Origin: an uncultured Collinsella sp.
Lineage (GTDB): Bacteria > Actinomycetota > Coriobacteriia > Coriobacteriales > Coriobacteriaceae
DNA: 13,258 nucleotides
Direction of reading: 5' to 3'
NCBI GenBank assembly: GCA_900544725.1
Contig: UQWK01000056.1
Span: 1 to 13,258 of the forward strand
Below the pieces are notes generated by a model. That model was not told the origin of the DNA. It ran no database searches and saw only the letters and a list, made by a program, of their open reading frames with translations. Below, one piece after another: positions 7,787 through 13,258 of the stretch (its first letter is position 1; the number at the start of each line of letters is the position of its first letter). The position numbers and the translations under genes are program-made.

Positions 7787-9007
7787 ATGGTTGATGAGGA
7801 CTTTGCCTGGCGGCTTGCGCAGGAGCTTGTGCGGATCGACAGCTCAGACCCGGGCGCGTATGAGGATGAAATTGAGCGCTTCATTAAGAGGCTCATTGAG
7901 CAGCAGCTGGCACAACTTGATAGTTCTGCGCTCGATGCCGTGCAGATTGAGGAGCTCGAAGTGCTGCCCGGGCGCCGCAACCTTAAAGTCACCGTGCCGG
8001 GCCAAAGCGACGAGCCGCGGCTGGTCTATATCTGCCACATGGACACAGTCACCTTGGGCGACGGCTGGGACGCGGACATTACGCCGCTTGGGGCGGTTGT
8101 GCGCGACGATAAACTCTATGGCCGCGGTGCCTGCGATATGAAGGGTGGCCTGGCCTGCGCCATTGCCGCACTGGTCCATACGCTCGAGCGCGTGGCGGCG
8201 GATGGCGCGCTGCCACGCCGCGGCTTTTCGCTCATCTGCTCGGTCGACGAGGAAGACTTCATGCGCGGCTCAGAGGCCGCGATCGATGCCGGCTGGGTCA
8301 GCTCGCGCGAATGGGTGCTGGACACCGAGCCCACCGACGGACAGATCCAGGTGGCGCACAAGGGGCGCACGTGGTTCGAGATCGAGATGGCCGGCGTAAC
8401 GGCGCACGCGAGCCAGCCATGGAAGGGCGCGGATGCCGGCGCCGCCATGGCCGAGGTCGTGTGCGAGCTTCATCACGCGTTTGCGGAGTTGCCAGCGCAT
8501 GATGAGCTGGGGCCTTCGACTATCACGTTTGGACAGATTGAGGGCGGTTATCGCCCCTATGTGGTGCCCGACCACGCCAAGGTCTGGGTTGACATGCGCC
8601 TAACGCCGCCGACCGACACGGCCGCCGTGACTCGCATGGTGGAACAGGCCATTGCCACTGCGGAATCCGCAGTCCCCGGTTGCCGCGGAAGCTACACCGT
8701 GACGGGCGACCGCCCCGCCATCGAGCGCGACCCGAACTCTCCCCTTCTAGCAGCGCTCAAGCGTGCCGCCGATGACGTGACGGACGCGGACACGACCGTC
8801 GGCTTCTTTACCGGCTACACCGACACCGCCGTCATTGCCGGCAAGACAGGTAACCGCAATTGCATGAGCTACGGTCCCGGGTCGCTCGCGCTCGCGCACA
8901 AGCCCAACGAATATGCGCCCCACGCCGATATCGTTCGTTGTCAGCAGGTGCTAATCGCGCTCGCCGATAACGTGCTCTGGGACGCGAGCAGCCAAGTTGG
9001 GGCATAA
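7787..9007 (+). CDS. M20-family metallopeptidase (ArgE/DapE/CPG2-like)
   Basis: The protein has 406 residues and is a zinc-dependent amidohydrolase or peptidase of the M20 family, which cleaves N-acyl amino acids, succinyl-diaminopimelate or small peptides. Visible motifs are CHMDTV (H84), LYGRGACDMKGG (D117), the catalytic pair E155-E156 in DEED, a further probable ligand E181 in DTEPT, and H371 in HKPNE. VTAHAS with H207 marks the dimerisation-lid domain (about 190-300). The substrate cannot be told from sequence. The ATG at 7787 has GAGG 6 nt upstream; an in-frame TTG at 7757 is less likely. A DUF1015 gene follows 39 nt after the stop on the same strand, suggesting co-transcription. G/C-rich codon use matches serC and serA. 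Confidence 0.88.
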   Translation: MVDEDFAWRLAQELVRIDSSDPGAYEDEIERFIKRLIEQQLAQLDSSALDAVQIEELEVLPGRRNLKVTVPGQSDEPRLVYICHMDTVTLGDGWDADITPLGAVVRDDKLYGRGACDMKGGLACAIAALVHTLERVAADGALPRRGFSLICSVDEEDFMRGSEAAIDAGWVSSREWVLDTEPTDGQIQVAHKGRTWFEIEMAGVTAHASQPWKGADAGAAMAEVVCELHHAFAELPAHDELGPSTITFGQIEGGYRPYVVPDHAKVWVDMRLTPPTDTAAVTRMVEQAIATAESAVPGCRGSYTVTGDRPAIERDPNSPLLAALKRAADDVTDADTTVGFFTGYTDTAVIAGKTGNRNCMSYGPGSLALAHKPNEYAPHADIVRCQQVLIALADNVLWDASSQVGA

Positions 9008-9046
9008 TAAGCCGCGAACAAACCGACTCGTGCGTTAGGACCGCCC

Positions 9047-9730
9047 ATGAAAGCACTTCCGTTTCCCTGCATCCGCCCGGCTCAGGACCGCGTGCTCGAG
9101 GCGCTGCCCGCAATGGGCAGCATCCTGAGCGGCAACGATGCTCTGCGTGGATCCATTGCCGATGGTCTGATGCTCAAGGACCCGGGTGCGGCGTATTACG
9201 TGTACGAATGCTCGGGCGAGCCGGGACGTGTGACGGGTGTCGTGGCGATCTGCCCGACGAGTGTACTTGCGGGCGACAAGGGCGATGCCAGCGCCGACGT
9301 GGCCGCCGCCGCGCGCGCGATCGCCGAGCTCAAGGTGCAGCCGCGCCCCGTGTCGCTCGCCTACGAGGCCTCGCCCGTCATGGATATCATCCTCGGCGCC
9401 GCCAAAAAGGGCGCTTCGCTCTATGCCGTCACCGACCCCGCCGGCATAACGCATCGTGTGTGGGAGGTCAAGCGCGAGGACGCCGTCGGGGCCATCCGCG
9501 CTATGCTCGACCAAGCACCAGAGCCGACACTGGCCGACGACCCCGCCTACGCCGCCGCGCTGGCAGGGGCGGCACAGTTCCTGGCCGACGAGGCCCGCGC
9601 CGCCGGCGCCCACTCCGGCAAAGAGCCGTTCAACTTTGCTGTAGCCGTGCTGTTCCCCGCCGCGCAGGTCGCCGGCGGCGCACCGCAGGTTCCGACGGGT
9701 TTGCTCACCCACCAGATCGCACGGTTCTAA
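9047..9730 (+). CDS. Short, degenerate DUF1015-family protein
   Basis: The 227-residue protein follows the DUF1015 layout: an N-terminal FPCIRPAQDRV (6-16), where the family has a FRALRP-type start, then YYVYE and GRVTGVVAIC (50-69), LAYEASPVMDIILGAA (104-119), THRVWEV (135-141), and EPFNFAVAVLFPAAQV (193-208). The usual ADGHHRY-type signature is replaced by LADDPAYAAALAG (162-174), and the protein stops near residue 227, where the family normally runs to about 400. It may be shortened and altered in activity. I recall DUF1015 genes lying beside serA and serC in other bacteria, and here serA is only about 2.8 kb upstream. AGGA at 9037-9040 supports the ATG. Function is unknown. Confidence 0.65.
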   Translation: MKALPFPCIRPAQDRVLEALPAMGSILSGNDALRGSIADGLMLKDPGAAYYVYECSGEPGRVTGVVAICPTSVLAGDKGDASADVAAAARAIAELKVQPRPVSLAYEASPVMDIILGAAKKGASLYAVTDPAGITHRVWEVKREDAVGAIRAMLDQAPEPTLADDPAYAAALAGAAQFLADEARAAGAHSGKEPFNFAVAVLFPAAQVAGGAPQVPTGLLTHQIARF

Positions 9731-9732
9731 CG

Positions 9733-10368
9733 CTACCCGCGCTGCGGACCTACCGCCGCGACGAGCGGCTCTTGCCCCAGCTCGCGCGCGTAATCCTCCT
9801 GCGTAAAGACTTCGACCAGGTCAAACGTATCGGATTCGTCGTCAAACGCAAAATGCAGCACCGAGCAGTTGCCCGGCACACGGTCGCGCTCGTCTGCCGC
9901 CGCACCCTTCACGTGGTCCATGAACTCCTTGATAGCCGAGCCGTGGCTCACCGCGAGCACGCACGTATGGTCCGGATGCTGCATAAGCTCGGTCAACGTC
10001 GCCACCATGCGCTCGCGCACCCGCATCTGACCCTCGCCGCCAAACTGACGATAGAAATCGCACCACGGGCGTTCGGGCATGAGCATCACGCGCTCGGCCT
10101 CAAAGTCGCCAAAGAACCACTCGCGCAGGCCGTCCAGGCGCTCGTACGCCAAGCCCGGCCACAAGTTGGCGATAGTCTGCTCGGTGCGATGAAGTGTGGA
10201 GGTGTAGGCATGATCGGGCTCAATGCCGCGCGCACGCAAGAACATGCCGGCACGCGCCGCCTGGTCGCATCCCAGCTGCGTAAGCGGCGAGTCACTCCAG
10301 CCCTGAATAATGCGCTTGAGGTTAAATATCGTCTGGCCATGACGGACCAGATACAGGTCTTTATTCAT
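9733..10368 (-). CDS. Histidine phosphatase (phosphoglycerate mutase-like), copy 2
   Basis: The 211-residue protein has the histidine-phosphatase core: LYLVRHGQT with R9-H10-G11 (H10 accepts the phosphate), TSTLHRTEQT with R61, LREWFFG with E83 as the acid, and AVSHGSA with H142. Substrate is not predictable from motifs; family members act on phosphoglycerate, phosphoserine, fructose-2,6-bisphosphate or cobalamin intermediates. It is clearly homologous to the upstream gene at 10387-10929 along nearly the whole length and begins 18 nt after it. AAAGGA precedes the ATG at 10368. Its stop is only 2 bp from the stop of the convergent DUF1015 gene, so there is no room for a terminator. A role as the phosphoserine phosphatase missing from serC-serA is possible. 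Confidence 0.85.
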   Translation of the reverse strand: MNKDLYLVRHGQTIFNLKRIIQGWSDSPLTQLGCDQAARAGMFLRARGIEPDHAYTSTLHRTEQTIANLWPGLAYERLDGLREWFFGDFEAERVMLMPERPWCDFYRQFGGEGQMRVRERMVATLTELMQHPDHTCVLAVSHGSAIKEFMDHVKGAAADERDRVPGNCSVLHFAFDDESDTFDLVEVFTQEDYARELGQEPLVAAVGPQRG

Positions 10369-10386
10369 AGGGGGTCCTTTCGTTTG

Positions 10387-10929
10387 TTACCAATCCAAGA
10401 GCGAAAACGCCCCGTCGCAATAGCCAAAATGAAGCACGGCACCGTTGTCGGGTTGCTCTCCCCCGCCGGTCACGCATCTAAGAAACTCCTGGCAGGCTGA
10501 GCCGTGGGAGACGGCCAACACGCAGTCGTGCCGGGGTCGGGACATGATGCGGGACAGTGCCGCGACCATACGTGCGCGAAGCTCACTTTCCGACTCGCCA
10601 CCAAAGGCAACCGGATAATCGCCCCAGGGTTGCGCCGGCATCTCGCGGTTTGATGTACCCTCCAGCGAGCCCAAATGCCACTCGCGCAGGTCGTCGACCA
10701 GCTCTATCGAACGGCCCTCACCAGCAATTAGCTCAGCCGTACGCCGCGCCCGACCCAACGGGGAGGAATACACATGGTCAAAGGTCACGCCGCGGTCCTC
10801 GAACGCCGCGCGCGTCGCCAGCGCTTGCTCGCGCCCGCGCGCCGTAAGCGGCGAATCGTGCCAGCCCTGCAAAATGTTCTTCACATTGAGCTCAGTCTGC
10901 CCATGCCGCACCAAATACAGATCGGCCAC
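10387..10929 (-). CDS. Histidine phosphatase (phosphoglycerate mutase-like), copy 1
   Basis: Predicted 180 residues from a GTG at 10929. The start is chosen because GGGGAGG lies about 4 nt upstream and the family's conserved region (ADLYLVRHGQT) begins at once; the frame extends further upstream to 10995 without a better start. Catalytic residues are R8-H9-G10, R60 in SSPLGRARRTAE, E83 in LREWHLG and H142 in AVSHGSA. Both this protein and its tandem paralogue share QGW-DSPLT, LREW, PWxD, FGGE and AVSHGSA, so they arose by duplication. Cytosolic phosphatase of unknown substrate. It lies between the nitroreductase gene and the second copy on the same strand. Confidence 0.85.
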   Translation of the reverse strand: MADLYLVRHGQTELNVKNILQGWHDSPLTARGREQALATRAAFEDRGVTFDHVYSSPLGRARRTAELIAGEGRSIELVDDLREWHLGSLEGTSNREMPAQPWGDYPVAFGGESESELRARMVAALSRIMSRPRHDCVLAVSHGSACQEFLRCVTGGGEQPDNGAVLHFGYCDGAFSLLDW

Positions 10930-10946
10930 ACGCCCTCCCCTCGCAT

Positions 10947-10977
10947 CACCACGAAGGAGACGGACGCCTTTGTGGTG
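10947..10977. other. Hairpin between nitroreductase and phosphatase genes
   Basis: An 11-bp stem (10947-10957 with 10967-10977, one G-T wobble) has a 9-nt loop and is followed on the plus strand by GTTTT. Read on the minus strand, the direction of the flanking genes, there is no T-tract, so it would be a terminator only for plus-strand transcripts. On the minus strand it lies just ahead of the ribosome binding site of the GTG-started phosphatase. Confidence 0.4.
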
Positions 10978-11012
10978 GTTTTGCCGCCGGATCACACCGC
11001 AACGACGCGTAA

Positions 11013-11684
11013 CTACAGCAGCACGTCGGCAAGCGGACGCTTGGGCACGTGATGCACCTGCGCCTCATCGCGCCAGTAATTGATAGAGCCATCCGGGTTG
11101 GAATCGATCGCATCGATCACCTGTGTCTCGGCCGGAACGCCAAACGCCATGATCAACTTGAGCTCGTATTTGTCGTTATCGAGCCCCATGGCATCGATCG
11201 CATGGGGCGTAAAGGCCTTGAACATGCAGGCTGCCACCTCGGGCGTGGCGCTGCGAGCGGCGAGCATCATCGTCTGGGCGGCAATGCCGGTGTCGACCTC
11301 GGTGATGGGCGCGGCGGGCTTACCCGGAACAGCGCGCTCGGCAAGAATCGCGATGTAGCCGGTCGGGCGCTCGCCCTCATCGGGACCCGGCCAATCCTTG
11401 AGCGCACCGGCCCAGGCGAGCTCATCAAATACGCGCGCGCAGTCCTCTGCACCGCTCACCACATGAAAGCGCAGGCGCTGAGCGTTGGCGCCACAAGGGG
11501 CCAGGTGCGCCAGCTCCGCCAGCTCGAGCAAAAACTCGCGCGGCACGCGCATGGACTCGTCAAATCGGCGGCACGTGCGGGCGCGGCGGACCAGCGCGTC
11601 AAACGTGTCCAGGCCAAGCTTTTCGCAACCCTGCTTTGCCATCGACTCGGCGCTTACCGGCGCCGCGGGAACTGTTTCGTTCAT
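11013..11684 (-). CDS. Nitroreductase-family FMN oxidoreductase
   Basis: The 223-residue protein has the nitroreductase layout. Residues 34-42 (RARTCRRFD) match the FMN-phosphate-binding R-R-S-x-R-x-F type motif with Cys in the usual Ser place. LAPCGANAQRLRF (61-73) matches the A-P-S-x-x-N-x-Q-P-x-x-F motif. DTGIAAQTMMLAA (131-143) is the typical helix at the dimer interface, followed by a second FMN-binding stretch. These enzymes reduce nitroaromatics, quinones or flavins with NAD(P)H; the physiological substrate is unknown. GAGGGG about 5 nt upstream supports the ATG at 11684. It leads the minus-strand set nitroreductase, phosphatase 1, phosphatase 2, although an 83-bp gap with a hairpin separates it from phosphatase 1. 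It diverges from the hdeD-like gene. Confidence 0.85.
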   Translation of the reverse strand: MNETVPAAPVSAESMAKQGCEKLGLDTFDALVRRARTCRRFDESMRVPREFLLELAELAHLAPCGANAQRLRFHVVSGAEDCARVFDELAWAGALKDWPGPDEGERPTGYIAILAERAVPGKPAAPITEVDTGIAAQTMMLAARSATPEVAACMFKAFTPHAIDAMGLDNDKYELKLIMAFGVPAETQVIDAIDSNPDGSINYWRDEAQVHHVPKRPLADVLL

Positions 11685-11918
11685 AGGGACCCCTCAATAA
11701 AAGCCAATTGTTCTTAAGAAAATCTAACCTAAAACGTAGGCAATAACGAACAGAGCTGTAATGTTCTACATCTGTTGAATATCCCACATCCAAACGGGAA
11801 CAAAGGTGACAATTCGCGAAGGTGAGGCTCCAATTCGCCCCTTCCGCCCCACGCGACAGCGCCCTTGGGCGATACTGGTTGCAAGAGCTACGGCTTACGC
11901 CGCACGAAAGGAGACATC
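11685..11918. promoter_or_regulatory. Divergent region between nitroreductase and hdeD-like genes, with structured leader candidate
   Basis: This non-coding stretch must hold both promoters. Its left half is A/T-rich and contains the palindrome TTCTTAAGAA (11711-11720) and inverted hexamers AACAGA (11749) and TCTGTT (11771). The right half, the likely 5' leader of the hdeD-like gene, contains AGGTGAGGCTCC (11820-11831), the direct repeat CAATTCGC and a CGCCC-TT-GGGCG hairpin near 11860-11871. It ends with a strong AAAGGAG before the ATG. I could not assign convincing -35 and -10 boxes. Confidence 0.45.
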
Positions 11919-12521
11919 ATGGGCATCTTTAAGAACGATGACAAGCAATCGAGCGCGTTTGGATTTGACGAGAAAAGCATGGCAGGCAAGGCCGTCAAGG
12001 CCGTGCGCTGGATTTACGCCATCACGGGCGTCTTGGCGCTCGTCGCCGGCATCGCACTGCTGTTTGCGCCCGCCAAGTCCCTCGTCTTCCTGACGACCGT
12101 CCTGGGCTTCTACTTTGTGATCACGGCCGCGATCAGGCTGTTTACCGCTGTTTTCGAGCCGCTGCTGCCCACCGGCTGGCGCGTTACGAGCATCATCTCC
12201 AACCTGCTCATCATTCTGGGCGGCGTCATAATCCTGCGCAATCAGGCCTTCTCGACCGCGACGCTCACCACACTCGTGGTGGTCGTGGCCGGCTTTGGCT
12301 GGATCGTCGAGGGCGTCATGTCCATTCTGGAGTCCGAGCTTTCCGCCAACCGCGCCCTCGCCATCCTGAGCGGCGCACTCTCCATCATCGCGGGCATGTT
12401 CGTGTTTATCTATCCGCTGTGGTCGGCCAAGATGCTCGTCATCTTTAGCGGTGCCGCGCTGCTGGTGTTTGGCGTGACGCTCATTGTCCGCGCCATTCAG
12501 TTTGGCAAACTGGTGCGTTAG
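11919..12521 (+). CDS. HdeD-like integral membrane protein (DUF308)
   Basis: The 200-residue protein has about six hydrophobic segments (roughly 31-50, 54-75, 91-107, 113-134, 145-165 and 170-192) arranged as three pairs. Segments such as GVLALVAGIALLFAP and AILSGALSIIAGMFVFIYP show the repeated pattern of HdeD/DUF308 proteins. E. coli HdeD helps acid resistance at high cell density; whether this homologue does is unknown. The cytosolic N-terminus (1-28) is polar. The start at 11919 is supported by AAAGGAG about 6 nt upstream; the longer open frame from 11865 lacks such a site. The TAG stop abuts the yaiI ATG directly, so the two genes are co-transcribed and probably translationally coupled. 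Confidence 0.85.
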   Translation: MGIFKNDDKQSSAFGFDEKSMAGKAVKAVRWIYAITGVLALVAGIALLFAPAKSLVFLTTVLGFYFVITAAIRLFTAVFEPLLPTGWRVTSIISNLLIILGGVIILRNQAFSTATLTTLVVVVAGFGWIVEGVMSILESELSANRALAILSGALSIIAGMFVFIYPLWSAKMLVIFSGAALLVFGVTLIVRAIQFGKLVR

Positions 12522-13004
12522 ATGCCAAAGACACTTTTTATTGATGCCGACGCCTGCCCGGTCACGCGTGAGTCGATCGACTGCGCGCGGCGGGCGGGCG
12601 TCGCCGTTGTTATCGCCGGCAACAGCACGCAAAACCTAGAACGGCACATTCGCCGCGACGACCCGCGCGATGCCGAGCACGCGCGACGCGGCTTTTGGGT
12701 CACGACGCTCGACGTGAGCGTGGGCGCCGACAGCGCCGACTTTGCCATTGTCGAACGCCTGCAGGCGGGCGACGTGGTCGTGACGCAGGACATTGGCTTG
12801 GCGAGCATGGTGCTCGGGCGCGATGCCGCCGCTATCGGCGTGCGCGGGCGCGTCTACGACAAAGCAACCATCGACATGCAGCTGTTTATTCGCCACGAGG
12901 AAAAGAAGGTGCGCCGCGCCGGCGGACGCACTCGCGGACCGGCGGCATTTACCAGCGAAGACCGCGCCCGCTTTAAACGCAACCTCACCGAGTTGCTGCA
13001 CTAA
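12522..13004 (+). CDS. yaiI: YaiI/YqxD-family protein (UPF0178, DUF188)
   Basis: The 160-residue protein has the UPF0178 signature: LFIDADACPV (5-14) with D8 and D10, SVGADSADFAIV (66-77) with D70 and D73, GDVVVTQDIGLAS (83-95) with D84 and D90, and a basic C-terminal part with KKVRRAGGRTRGPAAFTSEDRARF. The acidic pockets resemble PIN/NYN-like nuclease folds, so RNA or DNA cleavage is possible, but the family is not characterised to my knowledge. Length is typical (about 150-160). The ATG follows the hdeD stop with no gap and no strong ribosome binding site, which argues for translational coupling. Confidence 0.88.
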   Translation: MPKTLFIDADACPVTRESIDCARRAGVAVVIAGNSTQNLERHIRRDDPRDAEHARRGFWVTTLDVSVGADSADFAIVERLQAGDVVVTQDIGLASMVLGRDAAAIGVRGRVYDKATIDMQLFIRHEEKKVRRAGGRTRGPAAFTSEDRARFKRNLTELLH

Positions 13005-13007
13005 CCA

Positions 13008-13042
13008 AGGTAGGTTTTTGGGACATGTCCGGAAATCTACCT
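13008..13042. repeat. 35-bp imperfect palindromic repeat, copy A
   Basis: AGGTAG at the left end and CTACCT at the right end flank a perfect central palindrome, GGACATGTCC (13021-13030). The A/T-rich parts on each side are also roughly complementary. It starts 4 bp after the yaiI stop and is related to copy B. It may act as a 3' end structure for yaiI or be an intergenic REP-like repeat. Confidence 0.6.
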
Positions 13043-13077
13043 ATTTGTTTTGGCGGCGGGGAATGCCCTGGTCACAG

Positions 13078-13112
13078 AGGTAGATCGTAAGACATGTCCC
13101 AATAATCTACTT
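13078..13112. repeat. 35-bp imperfect palindromic repeat, copy B
   Basis: AGGTAG (13078) and CTACTT (13107-13112) flank the central palindrome GACATGTC (13091-13098). Its reverse complement matches copy A at 27 of 35 positions. The right end overlaps the stop codon of the membrane-protein gene. Copies A and B start exactly 70 bp apart, and together could form a long hairpin with a 35-nt loop. Confidence 0.6.
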
Positions 13113-13258
13113 AAAGGCCAACGGCGGAGAGGATGAGGCCCCAGCCAGCGCCGATGACGTACATCATGATCAGGAACACGGCATTTTCGCGGGCGCTGCG
13201 GTTGGTGCGGAACAGCACCAGATAACCCACGCCGGCGGAAATGAGCGTGCCGGCGAGC
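13111..13258 (-). CDS. C-terminal end of an integral membrane protein (partial)
   Basis: Only the last 48 codons are in the window, ending at a TAA at 13111-13113. The fragment has two hydrophobic stretches, LAGTLISAGVGYLVLF and AVFLIMMYVIGAGWGLILSAVGL, separated by a polar, basic loop (RTNRSAREN). This resembles the C-terminus of multi-spanning transporters. It faintly recalls the putative ten-TM metal exporter (manganese/arsenic efflux-like) group, but the identity cannot be settled from so little. It is convergent with yaiI, and the palindromic repeats lie between them. Confidence 0.55.
   Translation of the reverse strand, partial: LAGTLISAGVGYLVLFRTNRSARENAVFLIMMYVIGAGWGLILSAVGL

Noticed and set aside
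7633..7992. Upstream extension of the nuclease frame (120 more codons)
   Set aside because: This part is antisense to the start of the M20 peptidase and gives a Ser-rich, low-complexity sequence, so the frame being open is taken as chance.
9208..10500. Open frame of 430 codons on the plus strand
   Set aside because: It runs out of frame through the DUF1015 gene and antisense to the histidine phosphatase genes. The product is Arg-rich and unlike any family.
11810..11918. Full M-box riboswitch upstream of hdeD
   Set aside because: The 12-nt core matches, but the leader is far shorter than a complete M-box and the central helices are not visible. It is kept only as a tentative finding.

Overview
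The window looks like a chromosomal segment of a high-GC Gram-positive bacterium of the class Coriobacteriia, most likely Collinsella or a close relative. This is inferred from the G/C-rich third codon positions of the core genes, strong GGAG-type ribosome binding sites and the protein sequence style. It is not proven.

Left part (1-3480, minus strand): the first three genes of a type 1-like BREX phage-defence operon, brxA, brxB and brxC, transcribed leftwards and leaving the window inside brxC. Its bases and codons are visibly more A/T-rich than the genes to its right, which fits a horizontally acquired island. Between brxA and the divergent serC lies about 400 bp of regulatory DNA. It holds a perfect 9-bp inverted repeat (3499-3522) just in front of brxA and several short direct repeats.

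Middle (3877-6582): serC and serA (plus strand) encode two of the three steps from 3-phosphoglycerate to serine. They end in a strong 15-bp terminator stem. Beyond it is a 177-bp non-coding element with 43-bp imperfect terminal inverted repeats and a nested hairpin, resembling a MITE.

Next (6583-9730): a minus-strand gene for an AbiEi-like protein with a C-terminal PD-(D/E)XK nuclease-like region diverges from an M20 metallopeptidase gene. The peptidase gene is followed 39 nt later by a short, degenerate DUF1015-family gene.

Right part (9733-13258): on the minus strand, a nitroreductase gene and two tandem histidine-phosphatase paralogues, which are candidates for the missing phosphoserine phosphatase step. 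On the plus strand, hdeD-like and yaiI-like genes abut (TAG-ATG), behind a possibly structured leader. Two copies of a 35-bp palindromic repeat then separate yaiI from the C-terminal end of a minus-strand membrane protein cut by the window edge.

The most notable points are the BREX operon with an operator-like palindrome, the MITE-like element, the tandem histidine phosphatases near serC-serA, the AbiEi/nuclease protein, the eroded DUF1015 gene, and the hdeD leader with a 12-nt M-box-like core.
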